Source: Parerythrobacter_A sp963799315 (GTDB lineage Bacteria; Pseudomonadota; Alphaproteobacteria; Sphingomonadales; Sphingomonadaceae). Taken from it: a stretch of DNA of 64,000 nt. The DNA is taken from positions 1,302,001 through 1,366,000 of the forward strand of contig CAWCWP010000001.1 in NCBI GenBank assembly GCA_963799315.1. The letters are read 5' to 3'. Below the pieces are notes generated by a model. That model was not told the DNA's origin. It did no database searches and saw only the letters and a program-made list of their open reading frames with translations. Positions 9,586-18,447 of the stretch are shown piece by piece (the first letter of the stretch is position 1; every line of letters starts with the position of its first letter). Made by a program: the position numbers and the translations under genes.

Positions 9586-10410
9586 ATGACCGACCAGCCT
9601 ACCCTCGCCCTCAACGATGACCGCCAGATCCCGCATTTGGGCTTCGGCACATGGAAAATTCCTGCCGACGATGCGGAGGGACTGGTCTCCACAGCGTTGG
9701 ATATCGGCTACTGGATGGTCGATACGGCCGCGATCTACGGCAACGAGGAAGGCGTCGGCAAAGGCATCGGCAAATGGAGCGACATCTTCCTCCAGACGAA
9801 AATCTGGAACGGCAGCCAAGGCTACGACCGGACGTTAAAAGCCGCCGACAAGTGCCTGAAAAGGCTGGGGCGCGACCATGTCGACATGCTGCTGATCCAC
9901 TGGCCGTGCCCCGAAAACGGACTGTTCGTGGAGACTTGGAAAGCGTTCGTCGAGCTGCGCGAGCAAGGCAAGGCAAAGTCCATCGGCGTGTCGAACTTCC
10001 GCGAGGACGACCTGAAGCGCATTGTGGACGAGACCGGCGTGGTCCCCGCCATCAACCAGATCGAACTGCATCCCGCCTTCCAGCAGCGCGACTTGCGTGC
10101 CGTGCATGACGACATGGGTATCGTGACGCAAAGCTGGTCGCCGCTGGGGCGTGGCAATGCGATGGATCACGATGTGATTCAGGCCATTGCCGAAGAAACC
10201 GGCCAGCCCGCCGCTGCCGTCATCCTGCGCTGGCATATCCAGCACGGCCTGTCCGTCATTCCCAAGGCCAGCAGCCGCGACCATATCGCCGCGAATTTCG
10301 CCGCCCTGTCGTTCGAACTGTCGGGCGAGCAGATGGAGCGGATCGACGCGCTGGACGATGCCGACGGGCGTATCGGCCCCGACCCGGCAACCTTTACCGG
10401 CGAAGACTAA
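9586..10410 (+). CDS. Aldo/keto reductase
   Basis: Cytosolic NADPH-dependent carbonyl reductase, 274 residues, complete. Seen: strand-rich start HLGFGTWKIP; the catalytic tetrad Asp and Tyr in DTAAIYGNE, Lys in LQTKIW and His in LIHWPCP; the substrate/cofactor region SIGVSNF and QIELHPAFQQ; and IPKASS, the NADPH phosphate-binding segment. GGAG lies about 8 nt before the ATG. Closest in style to 2,5-diketo-gluconate reductase-like members; the substrate cannot be told from sequence. Its stop overlaps convergently with that of hisZ. Confidence 0.92.
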   Translation: MTDQPTLALNDDRQIPHLGFGTWKIPADDAEGLVSTALDIGYWMVDTAAIYGNEEGVGKGIGKWSDIFLQTKIWNGSQGYDRTLKAADKCLKRLGRDHVDMLLIHWPCPENGLFVETWKAFVELREQGKAKSIGVSNFREDDLKRIVDETGVVPAINQIELHPAFQQRDLRAVHDDMGIVTQSWSPLGRGNAMDHDVIQAIAEETGQPAAAVILRWHIQHGLSVIPKASSRDHIAANFAALSFELSGEQMERIDALDDADGRIGPDPATFTGED

Positions 10411-11528
10411 AGCGCAACCGGCTCCGCGCCTTCGAGCCGGTGCGTGCAGCCCAGCGCCACCGGGTTCTCGCCCTCGATCAGTGCATTGATCGTGCGCCAG
10501 CCGTCGGCACGAAGGCGGGCGGCGACTTTCTTGTCATGTTCCGACGGGAGGTAAGCGGTGCGTTGCGACGGCTGGTCAGCCAGAACGCGCACCAAAGGAT
10601 CGAGATAGAGCGAGAAACCGGTGGCAACCTCGTCGGTCCCGCCGATGGCATAGGTGCCGCCCCGCCCCATCGCGCCGCGCACGCCGTCGGCATAGAGCGT
10701 AAAGCCGAACCAGCTCTGATATTCGAAGCCGTGCCGTTCGGTCGGGTCCAGTGTGATGCGCGCGCTATCGCCGATATGTTCCGCGACTTTGCGCAGGCCT
10801 GCAATACGGCTCGCCAATGCACCGCCCGCGTCGATGTCGGCGATGTGCGCCAGCGCCTGTTCGAACGGTCCGGCGGCGTAAAGCAAGGGCAGATACGCCT
10901 CTCCACCCGCCGTTTTCAGTGCGCCCGCATCCTTCATATCCAGCTCGCGCCGGACCGCATCGCGCTTTTCGGCGGGCAGCGGCAAGGCGTTTTCGGCAAG
11001 CGTTTCGACCAGGTCTGGCAGTGTAAAATCGATGCCGATGTTTTTCGCTCCGGCGGCGCGCAGGGCGGCGATGGCCAGCACCGCGATCTCGGCAGCGGCT
11101 TCGGCGCTGTCGTCCCCGACCAGCTCCGCGCCGATTTGCAGGCTTTGGCGCGCGGGATCGAGCCCCTCGGGCGCAATCGTGGCGACTTCGCCCGCATAAC
11201 ACAGTCGCAGCGGACGCGGTGCGGCGTTGAGCGATGTTGCGGCCATGCGACCGACCTGCACGGTCATATCGCTGCGCAGCGCCAGCATTTGCAGGCTGGC
11301 CGGATCGACGAAACGGAACATGCAGTGCGCGCTTACGCCCGCCATGCGCGTAGCCATCGATTGCTCGAACTCCACCAGCGGCGGGCGCACGCGGTCGTAT
11401 CCGTGGCTGTTCAGCGTATCCAGCGCGGCGCGCATGGCACGGGTGGCGCGGGCGGCACCGGGCTGGAGGTAATCCTCCAGGCCCTCGGGCAGGATATTGG
11501 CTGGCAGGATGTCGTCGAACGCGCTCAT
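10407..11528 (-). CDS. hisZ: ATP phosphoribosyltransferase regulatory subunit
   Basis: HisRS-like paralogue lacking aminoacylation activity; with short HisG it forms the first enzyme of histidine synthesis. Intact 373-residue ORF. Seen: class II synthetase-like motif 2 region MLALRSDMTVQVGRMAAT and a motif 3-like glycine-rich GAMGRGGTYAIGG. The order serA-hisZ-purA is usual in sphingomonads. No hisG was seen in the window. It starts six bases after the serA stop, so it is probably cotranscribed with serA. Confidence 0.93.
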   Translation of the reverse strand: MSAFDDILPANILPEGLEDYLQPGAARATRAMRAALDTLNSHGYDRVRPPLVEFEQSMATRMAGVSAHCMFRFVDPASLQMLALRSDMTVQVGRMAATSLNAAPRPLRLCYAGEVATIAPEGLDPARQSLQIGAELVGDDSAEAAAEIAVLAIAALRAAGAKNIGIDFTLPDLVETLAENALPLPAEKRDAVRRELDMKDAGALKTAGGEAYLPLLYAAGPFEQALAHIADIDAGGALASRIAGLRKVAEHIGDSARITLDPTERHGFEYQSWFGFTLYADGVRGAMGRGGTYAIGGTDEVATGFSLYLDPLVRVLADQPSQRTAYLPSEHDKKVAARLRADGWRTINALIEGENPVALGCTHRLEGAEPVAL

Positions 11529-11533
11529 GGCCG

Positions 11534-13132
11534 TCAGAACCGCAATGCCTTGACGACGCGGACGCCCTGCAACGCTTCGGCCTGCGCCACCACTTCGGGC
11601 GTTATCGCACAGTCCACGCTCAACAACAGCACCGCTTCACCGCCCTCATCCGCGCTATCGAGGCCACGGCGACCCAGATTGAAGTTACCGATATTGATAC
11701 CGTGTTCGCCCAGCAGCGAGCCGATGCGACCGATGAAACCGGGCGCATCCTCGTTGACGATGTAGAGCATATGGCCCTTCAAATCCGCTTCGATCCCGAC
11801 ACCGAATATGCTGACCAGACGCGGCGCTTCGGCGCCGAACAGCGTGCCCGCCACGCTGCGCTTGCCCGCCTGCGTTTTGACCGTCACGCGCACCAGCGTG
11901 TGATAGACGCCCTCGCGTTCGGTGCGGATTTCGCGGACTTCCATCCCGCGTTCGCCCGCCAGATAGGGCGCGTTGACCATGTTCACCGTATCGGAATACT
12001 GGCTCATCAGGCCCGCCAGCACCGCGCCCGTGATCGGCTTGCCGTTCAGCGCCGCCGCCGCGCCTTCGCGTTCGATGCTGATCTGCGTAAGATTGCCGTG
12101 CGCCAGCTGGCCGACCAAGCTGCCCAGCCGCTCGGCCAGCGCCATATACGGCTTTAGCTTGGGCGCTTCCTCCGCGCTCAGGCTCGGCATGTTCAGCGCA
12201 TTGGTGACGCCGCCATTGACGAGGTAATCGGACATCTGCTCCGCCACCTGCAACGCCACATTGACCTGCGCCTCGGTGGTGGACGCGCCCAGATGCGGCG
12301 TGCAGATGAAGTTGGGCGCACCGAACAGCGGGTTTTCCTTCGCCGGTTCTTCGGCAAACACGTCCAGCGCCGCGCCTGCGATATGGCCGCTTTCCAGCCC
12401 GTCCTTCAACGCCGCCTCGTCGATCAGCCCGCCGCGCGCGCAATTGACGATGCGGATACCCGGCTTTGCGTTTTCCAGCCGCTCGCGATTAAGGATATTG
12501 CGCGTCTGGTCGGTCAGCGGGGTGTGCAGCGACACGAAGTCGGCCCGACCCAGCAGGGTGGACAGGTCCACTTTCTCCACGCCCATTTCGATGGCGCGGT
12601 CCTCGGTCAGGAAGGGATCGTAGGCGACCACCTTCATCCGCAGCCCCAGCGCGCGGCTGGCAACGATGGAGCCGATATTGCCCGCACCGATCAGGCCCAG
12701 CGTCTTGCCGGTCACTTCGACGCCCATGAAATCCTTTTTCGGCCATTCGCCCGCCTGCGTGCGCGCATTGGCGGCGGGGATCTGGCGAGCCAGCGCCATG
12801 ACCATCGCGATGGCGTGTTCGGCCGTCGTAATCGAATTGCCGAACGGAGTGTTCATCACCACCACGCCCTTGCTGCTGGCGTAGGGGATATCGACATTAT
12901 CGACCCCGATGCCCGCACGCCCGATGACTTTCAGATTGGTCGCGGCGTCCAGCACTTCGGGCGTGACGGTGGTGGAGGAGCGGATCGCCAGCCCGTGATA
13001 CTCGCCGATGCGGGCGATGAGCTGTTCGGGCGTTTCGCCGGTAATGACATCGACATCGCAGCCGCGCTCTTCGAAAATACGCGCGGCGTTGGGGTCCATT
13101 TTGTCGGCGATAAGGACTTTGGGTTTGGTCAT
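11534..13132 (-). CDS. serA: D-3-phosphoglycerate dehydrogenase
   Basis: Oxidises 3-phosphoglycerate with NAD+, opening serine synthesis. Intact, 532 residues, the long form. Seen: Rossmann GLIGAGNIGSIVASRAL; the substrate/active-site segments NCARGGLIDE and CTPHLGASTTEAQ, with the catalytic His; an intervening allosteric-substrate-binding domain; and a C-terminal ACT domain (LYIVNEDAPGFIGRIGSLL). Lies between hisZ and serC on the same strand; a palindromic element fills the 168 nt to serC. Confidence 0.97.
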   Translation of the reverse strand: MTKPKVLIADKMDPNAARIFEERGCDVDVITGETPEQLIARIGEYHGLAIRSSTTVTPEVLDAATNLKVIGRAGIGVDNVDIPYASSKGVVVMNTPFGNSITTAEHAIAMVMALARQIPAANARTQAGEWPKKDFMGVEVTGKTLGLIGAGNIGSIVASRALGLRMKVVAYDPFLTEDRAIEMGVEKVDLSTLLGRADFVSLHTPLTDQTRNILNRERLENAKPGIRIVNCARGGLIDEAALKDGLESGHIAGAALDVFAEEPAKENPLFGAPNFICTPHLGASTTEAQVNVALQVAEQMSDYLVNGGVTNALNMPSLSAEEAPKLKPYMALAERLGSLVGQLAHGNLTQISIEREGAAAALNGKPITGAVLAGLMSQYSDTVNMVNAPYLAGERGMEVREIRTEREGVYHTLVRVTVKTQAGKRSVAGTLFGAEAPRLVSIFGVGIEADLKGHMLYIVNEDAPGFIGRIGSLLGEHGINIGNFNLGRRGLDSADEGGEAVLLLSVDCAITPEVVAQAEALQGVRVVKALRF

Positions 13133-13150
13133 GTGTGTTACCTAAAAATA

Positions 13151-13242
13151 CCGTTCGCCCTGAGCTTGTCCGAAGGGTTGCACTATTCTTTCAGCGCCGT
13201 GTCAAAGTAAGGACGACCCTTCGACAAGCTCAGGGCGAACGG
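13151..13242. repeat. Palindromic REP-like element between serC and serA
   Basis: The left arm ccgttcgccctgagcttg.. (13151-13177) and the right arm ..caagctcagggcgaacgg (13217-13242) are inverted copies, with a one-base bulge and a 39-nt spacer. The motif ttcgacaagctcaggg is, from memory, a dispersed intergenic repeat of sphingomonads. Being between serC and serA it could act as an attenuator or mRNA stabiliser; this is inference. Confidence 0.75.
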
Positions 13243-13300
13243 AAGAGGGCTTAGGGAGAACGGAAGGCGGCTTGGCACGAACGGACGATTAGCCGTTCTT

Positions 13301-14452
13301 TCACCTCTCATACGCCCACTCGATCCACGGCAGCAGGCGGCGCAGGTCTTCACCTTCAACCGTGCCGCCGCACCAGATGCGCAGGCTCGGCGGGGCATCG
13401 CGATAGCCATTGAAGTCGTAGCCGACATCGCGGTCCTCCAGCATCTTCACGATCCGCTTGGGCACGTCGGCCTTGGCGTCATCGTCAAGCCCGTCATACC
13501 ACTCGCCCTGGAACACCATGCACACACCGGTATTGGTGCGCTGGCCTGCGTCCGGCACCATGTTACGCAGCCACGGCGTCGCCTCGATCCAGTCGGTGAC
13601 GATCTTCGCATTGGCATCGGCCCGTTCGAACAGGGCGGTACGCCCGCCGATGGATTTCGCCCATTCCAGCGCCGCGATATAGTCCTCGGTAGCCAGCAGG
13701 CTGGGCGTGTTGATCGTCGCGCCTTCGAAGATCGCGCGATTGATCTTGCCGCCTTTCTTCAGACGGAACAGCTTGGGCAGCGGCCATGCCGGATCGTAGC
13801 TTTCGATGCGTTCCACCGCTTTCGGCGATAGGATCAGCATCCCGTGCTGCGCCTCGGATCCCATCACTTTCTGCCAGCTATAGGTGGTGGCATCCAGCTT
13901 GGGCCAGTCCATCTCCTGCGCGAATACCGCGCTGGTCGCATCGTTGATCGTGATGCCTTCGCGGTCCGGCGCCAGCCAGTCCGTATCGGCAATCTTCGCG
14001 CCCGATGTGGTGCCATTCCAGGTGAAGACCACATCGTCCGTTTGCGGGATGCTGGCGAGGTCGGGGATGTGGCCGTAGTCGGCGTCCAGCACGGTCAGGT
14101 CGGGCAGCTTCAGCTGCTTGACCGCATCCTGGATCCAGACATTGCCGAAACTTTCCCACGCGGCGACGGTGGCCGGGCGGCTGCCCAGCATGGTCCACAT
14201 CGCGCATTCCAGCGCGCCGGTGTCGGATGCGGGCATGATGCCGACGAGATAGTCGTCCGGCACGCCCAGCAATTCGCGGCTGAGGTCGATGGCGTATTTC
14301 AGCCGTCCCTTGCCCACGGCGGAACGGTGCGAACGACCCAGCGATTTGGTTGAAAGTTTATCGAGCGACCAGCCGGGAAACTTCACGGTCGGTCCGGATG
14401 AAAACTGGGGGCGATCCGGCTTCAGTGTCGGTTCGCTAACGGTATCGGTCAT
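13301..14452 (-). CDS. serC: Phosphoserine transaminase
   Basis: PLP enzyme converting 3-phosphohydroxypyruvate and glutamate to phosphoserine. 383 residues, complete. Seen: FSSGPTVKFPGW and LGRSHRSAVGK at the N-terminus; VFTWNGTTSGAKI and INDATSAVFAQEM, containing the cofactor aspartate; YSWQKVMGSEAQHG with the PLP lysine. The start is the ATG at 14452, supported by AAGGAGAG upstream. Belongs to the alphaproteobacterial SerC type. A promoter and a hairpin over the ribosome site are listed separately. Confidence 0.95.
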   Translation of the reverse strand: MTDTVSEPTLKPDRPQFSSGPTVKFPGWSLDKLSTKSLGRSHRSAVGKGRLKYAIDLSRELLGVPDDYLVGIMPASDTGALECAMWTMLGSRPATVAAWESFGNVWIQDAVKQLKLPDLTVLDADYGHIPDLASIPQTDDVVFTWNGTTSGAKIADTDWLAPDREGITINDATSAVFAQEMDWPKLDATTYSWQKVMGSEAQHGMLILSPKAVERIESYDPAWPLPKLFRLKKGGKINRAIFEGATINTPSLLATEDYIAALEWAKSIGGRTALFERADANAKIVTDWIEATPWLRNMVPDAGQRTNTGVCMVFQGEWYDGLDDDAKADVPKRIVKMLEDRDVGYDFNGYRDAPPSLRIWCGGTVEGEDLRRLLPWIEWAYER

Positions 14453-14457
14453 GTATT

Positions 14458-14473
14458 CTCTCCTTACAGAGAG
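14458..14473 (-). promoter_or_regulatory. Hairpin overlapping the serC Shine-Dalgarno
   Basis: On the minus strand CTCTC-TGTAAG-GAGAG forms a 5-bp stem with a 6-nt loop ending about 5 nt before the serC ATG. The 3' arm overlaps the ribosome site AAGGAGAG. From memory, a serC leader RNA motif has been described in Alphaproteobacteria; I cannot compare this leader with it here. Regulation of serC translation is inference. Confidence 0.45.
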
Positions 14474-14508
14474 CTCGCGCGGCGTTGGGACCGCGTGGCC
14501 CGATGCGG

Positions 14509-14536
14509 GCAATAGTGCGGTGCAGCATCGTGTCAA
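14509..14536 (-). promoter_or_regulatory. Candidate sigma-70 promoter for serC-serA-hisZ
   Basis: Minus strand: -35 TTGACA (14531-14536) and -10 TATTGC (14509-14514), with a 16-nt spacer, about 60 nt ahead of the serC start. The -35 is perfect; the -10 is partial. It lies between the divergent serC and glycosyltransferase genes. Confidence 0.5.
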
Positions 14537-14617
14537 ACGAAACCGCGCCGCAAAGGCAGTTCGCCGTGGACAAGAGAGGCTCGCCAAGGCGGCGCGCGCG
14601 TTCTATGTCAGGGCGCA

Positions 14618-15793
14618 ATGCAGACGACCGATCTTCGCATTGCGCTGTTCAGCGGCAATTACAACATGACGCTGGACGGTGCGAACAAAGCGCTGAACCG
14701 GCTGGTCGAATATCTGTTGCGGCAGGGCGCGCAGGTGCGCGTCTACTCGCCCACTGTCGACGCGCCTGCCTTTGCACCGACCGGCGATCTGGTCAGCGTG
14801 CCCAGCATCGCCTTTCCGGGCCGCGGCGAGTATCGCATCCCTTACGGACTGACCGGTGCGGTGAAGCGCGATCTTGCGGCGTTTGCGCCCAATATCGTCC
14901 ACATCGCCTCGCCCGATTTCGCGGCGCAGGGCGCGGTCGGCTGGGCGCGCAAGCAAGGCATTCCGGTGCTGGCATCGGTGCATACGCGGTTCGAAACCTA
15001 TCCGCGCTATTACCGGCTTGGCTTCATCGAACCGGGCGTGGAAGCGTTGTTGCGGCGGCTGTACCGCAAATGCGATGCACTGGTCACGCCATCGCAAAGT
15101 ATGGTCGATACCTTGCGCGAACAGCGGATGCATGGCGATATCTCGATCTGGTCGCGCGGTGTGGACCGGACCATCTTCTCCTCCAGTCACCGCGATCCCG
15201 AATGGCGGCGCGCGCACGGCATTGCGGACGACGAGGTGGCCATCGTGTTCCTTGGCCGGCTGGTCATGGAAAAGGGGCTGGACGTTTTCGCCGAAACTAT
15301 TGTGGCGCTTAGAAAGATGCAGGTGCCGCACCGGGTGCTGGTGATCGGCGACGGACCGGCGCGCAAATGGTTCGCCAACGCGCTGCCCGGCGGCGTGTTC
15401 GCAGGGTTCCAGACCGGCAGCGACCTTGGCCGCGCGCTGGCCAGCGGCGACATCTTTTTCAACCCGTCCATCACCGAAACTTTCGGCAACGTCACGCTGG
15501 AAGCGATGGCGTGCGGCCTGCCGGTGGTGGCCGCAGGCGCGACGGGCGCATCCAGCCTGGTCGAGGACGGCGTAACGGGCCGACTGGTTCCGCCCGGCGA
15601 CACCGACGCCTTTGCCAAGGCCATCGCGCCCTATTGCACCGACGCCGCCCTGCGCAGCGAACATGGCAATGCAGGCGAAATGCGCAGCAAGGACTATGCG
15701 TGGGACGCCATCAACCAGACGGTAGTCGACACCTATCTGCGACTGGCCGAACCCGCAGCCGAACCCGCAGCCGTGGCATCGGCTTCAGCGTAG
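14618..15793 (+). CDS. GT4-family glycosyltransferase
   Basis: Intact, 391 residues, retaining GT-B fold. Seen: N-terminal ALFSGNYNMTLDGANKALNRL nucleotide-fold start, an HTRFETYPRYY motif, a mid-domain GRLVMEKGLDVF typical of GT4, and the EX7E signature in SITETFGNVTLEAMACGLPVV. Such members transfer mannose, glucose or glucuronate to lipids or glycan precursors; sphingomonads use related enzymes for glycolipids, but the acceptor here is not known. Divergent from serC. Its 3' end overlaps that of the membrane protein gene by a few bases. Confidence 0.9.
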   Translation: MQTTDLRIALFSGNYNMTLDGANKALNRLVEYLLRQGAQVRVYSPTVDAPAFAPTGDLVSVPSIAFPGRGEYRIPYGLTGAVKRDLAAFAPNIVHIASPDFAAQGAVGWARKQGIPVLASVHTRFETYPRYYRLGFIEPGVEALLRRLYRKCDALVTPSQSMVDTLREQRMHGDISIWSRGVDRTIFSSSHRDPEWRRAHGIADDEVAIVFLGRLVMEKGLDVFAETIVALRKMQVPHRVLVIGDGPARKWFANALPGGVFAGFQTGSDLGRALASGDIFFNPSITETFGNVTLEAMACGLPVVAAGATGASSLVEDGVTGRLVPPGDTDAFAKAIAPYCTDAALRSEHGNAGEMRSKDYAWDAINQTVVDTYLRLAEPAAEPAAVASASA

Positions 15794-16237
15794 CACGCCG
15801 CTCGCTGTCATCAGCCTGGAATAGCGGATCAACAACACTGTCGCGGCGAAGATCAGAACCGTCATCAGCACTGCGCCAAGCGAGGTTTTTACGCCTTCCA
15901 GCGGGGCCAGAATGCGATAGACGAATGTGATGGTGGTCCCGGCAATGCTGGCGAGAAATGCGTGGAAGGCGAACCGGCTGCGCAGCAACAGCAGCAGCGA
16001 GCCAAGCACCCCGCCCCATACGCCGATGGCCCATGTCGCATGGATCGGGATCGGCCAGCCATTGAAATAGGCACGCACGCTTTGCGCATCGACGCCTAGC
16101 GATTGCGCGGTCATTTGCAGATAATCGGCATCGCCCGACTGGATCGAGACATAATCGAACCCGCCGCCCGCATGCCAGATGAGCGCGATGATGCCGACGA
16201 ACCAGAGGTGGGTGGGGGTGTTGGGGCGCTTGGTCAT
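15785..16237 (-). CDS. Small polytopic membrane protein, unknown
   Basis: Intact, 150 residues. Hydrophobic segments near residues 10-25 (HLWFVGIIALIWHAGGGF), 65-85 (ATWAIGVWGGVLGSLLLLL), 90-110 and 120-140 suggest four membrane spans. A conserved-looking WHAGGGFDYV precedes the second. No family recognised with certainty. It follows the Sel1-like gene by 4 nt on the same strand, so the two are likely cotranscribed. Confidence 0.7.
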   Translation of the reverse strand: MTKRPNTPTHLWFVGIIALIWHAGGGFDYVSIQSGDADYLQMTAQSLGVDAQSVRAYFNGWPIPIHATWAIGVWGGVLGSLLLLLRSRFAFHAFLASIAGTTITFVYRILAPLEGVKTSLGAVLMTVLIFAATVLLIRYSRLMTASGVLR

Positions 16238-16241
16238 GGCG

Positions 16242-17008
16242 TCAATTACAAGACTGTTTATCGCCCAGACGGCAAGCCTTTTTCCTGATGGTGGCGATGC
16301 GCGCGGTGTCGGTGCTTTTCACAACGCCCTTTAGAAACAGCGCATAAAGACCGCATCCGCGCGCGTATGAGGCATCGCATGTTTCCTTGAGTACCGCTTC
16401 CGCTCCAGCCTTGTCACCTGCTTTCAAAAAGCTTTCGACACTGGCGATCTTCGCCTCATTGGTGTCGCGCTCTTTCGCTGTATCGGCGGTCGCCTTTTCG
16501 ATGACCTCACAGGCACCGGCGAATTTCCAGCGAACATGCCTTGCGAAACAAAGCGATGCCGCGCTGGACGTCCTGCGCACCGCCCTGTCCTTGCGCGACC
16601 ATAGCGCCTGCCAGCGCGCAACCTTCGCCGCTGTCGATATCGCACGCGGCCAGGAACTTGCGGCGCGCCAGTGACATCGTCCTTGCCTGCGATCGCCTGG
16701 CGCCCCTCCGCGACCAATTCCAACCGGTCCAGTCCGCGCCCGACGACCTTCTGCGTGATCGCCTTGCTTTCCGCTTCGGTGATGCCACCGCGCAGGAACG
16801 TACGCGTTTCCTCGTCCATTTCAGGGCACGTCGAGCCGCCCGCATTCACCACCTTCTCCACCTTGAGCGCAAAACTGATCGCGCTGTCGGGCACCTTGGG
16901 TCCGTCCGTCCTGTTCAGGGTGTCGAACACCTTCTGGTAATCCGCCTTACACTGCGCGCTCACATCGGCGTGGGCCGGGGCGGACAGCGCGAAGATCGCA
17001 CCGAACAT
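16242..17008 (-). CDS. Sel1-like cysteine-rich secreted protein (frameshifted)
   Basis: ATG 17008 gives a signal peptide (MFGAIFALSAPAHADVSAQC). Joining frames near 16660 and 16530 yields repeated paired-cysteine units: FLAACDIDSGEGCALAGAM, FRKACSLEI and CDASYARGCGLYALFLKG, the last about 36 residues apart, as in Sel1-like repeats. The C-terminus reads KKACRLGDKQSC. Similar in design to the product at 8677. Function unknown; periplasmic location is inferred from the signal. Confidence 0.6.
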
Positions 17009-17139
17009 GGTTACTAGTATAGGCAAACAATCGGATCATCATGACGGTCCTTGAGCGACAGTGGTACGCCACGGGGAATAGCCTACGACGAAGCTGCAAA
17101 ACTTGGCAAAACGCGACATCCGGCTAGATATGTCGTCAC

Positions 17140-18447
17140 ATGCCAGACCTGTTCGCCGACGATCCTGCCCAGCCCGACACGCCCGATACGCCCGCCGCCG
17201 ATGCGCCGCTGGCCGACCGGTTGCGTCCGCGCGCGCTGGACGAAGTTATCGGGCAGGACCATCTGACCGGTGCGGAGGGGGCAATCGGGCGCATGGTCGC
17301 GGCGGGGCGGTTGTCCAGCATGATCCTGTGGGGTCCGCCCGGCACCGGCAAGACCAGCATCGCGCGCCTGCTGGCCGATGCGGTGAACATGCGGTTCGAC
17401 AGCATCAGCGCGGTTTTCACCGGCGTTGCCGACCTGAAGAAATCGTTCGCGGCGGCAGAGGCGTCGGGCCGCCGCACGCTGCTGTTCGTGGACGAGATCC
17501 ACCGCTTCAACCGCGCGCAGCAGGACGGCTTCCTGCCGTTCGTCGAACGCGGCACGGTGACGCTGGTCGGCGCGACGACGGAGAACCCCAGCTTCGCCCT
17601 GAACGCCGCGCTGCTGAGCCGCGCGCAGGTGCTGATCCTGCACCGCCTCGACGCCGACGCGCTGGGCAGCCTGCTCGACCGGGCCGAAGCGTTGGTGGGG
17701 CCGTTACCTGTAACGGAGGCGGCGCGCCATGCGCTGGTGGCGAGCGCGGACGGCGATGGGCGCTTCCTGCTCAACCAGGCCGAAACGCTGTATAATGCCG
17801 ACTTGCCCGAACCGCTCGACCCGGCGGCGCTGGCCGGGTTCCTGCAACGGCGTGTGGCTGTGTATGACAGGGACCGCGACGGGCACTACAATCTCATCAG
17901 CGCGCTGCACAAGGCGGTGCGCGGCTCCGACCCGCAGGCGGCGCTCTATTACCTCGCGCGGATGCTGACGGCGGGGGAGGAGCCTCTGTTCCTGGCACGG
18001 CGGCTGGTGCGGATGGCGGTGGAGGATATCGGCCTCGCCGACCCGCAGGCGCTGCCGCAATGCGTGGCGGCGACCGAGGCGTATCGCTTCCTCGGCAGCC
18101 CGGAAGGCGAGCTGGCGCTGGCGCAGGCGTGCCTCTACCTCGCCACCGCCCCCAAATCGAACGCGGTCTATGTCGCGCAGAAATCGGCATGGTGCAGCGC
18201 GAAGGAAACCGGCAGCCTGATGCCGCCCGCCAACATTCTGAACGCGCCGACCAAGCTGATGAAGGATGTCGGGTACGGCAAGGGGTATCGATACGATCAC
18301 GATGCGGACGAGGGCTTCTCCGGCGATGATTACTGGCCAGAAGGCATGGAGCCGCAAACCTATTACCATCCGGTCGATCGCGGCTTCGAACGCAAGCTGC
18401 GCGAACGGCTGGCGCATTGGGACAGCTTGCGAAGAGGGCGGGAGTGA
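17140..18447 (+). CDS. rarA: Replication-associated recombination protein A (AAA+ ATPase)
   Basis: 435 residues, complete. Clamp-loader-like AAA+ ATPase (MgsA/WRNIP1 family) acting at stalled replication forks. Seen: N-terminal LRPRALDEVIGQDHLTG; Walker A GPPGTGKTS; Walker B LLFVDEIHRFN; sensor 1 GATTENPSFALN; and C-terminal LARRLVRMAVEDIGLADP with TKLMKDVGYGKGYRYDHD. The stop overlaps the next start by one base (TGATG). Confidence 0.97.
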   Translation: MPDLFADDPAQPDTPDTPAADAPLADRLRPRALDEVIGQDHLTGAEGAIGRMVAAGRLSSMILWGPPGTGKTSIARLLADAVNMRFDSISAVFTGVADLKKSFAAAEASGRRTLLFVDEIHRFNRAQQDGFLPFVERGTVTLVGATTENPSFALNAALLSRAQVLILHRLDADALGSLLDRAEALVGPLPVTEAARHALVASADGDGRFLLNQAETLYNADLPEPLDPAALAGFLQRRVAVYDRDRDGHYNLISALHKAVRGSDPQAALYYLARMLTAGEEPLFLARRLVRMAVEDIGLADPQALPQCVAATEAYRFLGSPEGELALAQACLYLATAPKSNAVYVAQKSAWCSAKETGSLMPPANILNAPTKLMKDVGYGKGYRYDHDADEGFSGDDYWPEGMEPQTYYHPVDRGFERKLRERLAHWDSLRRGRE

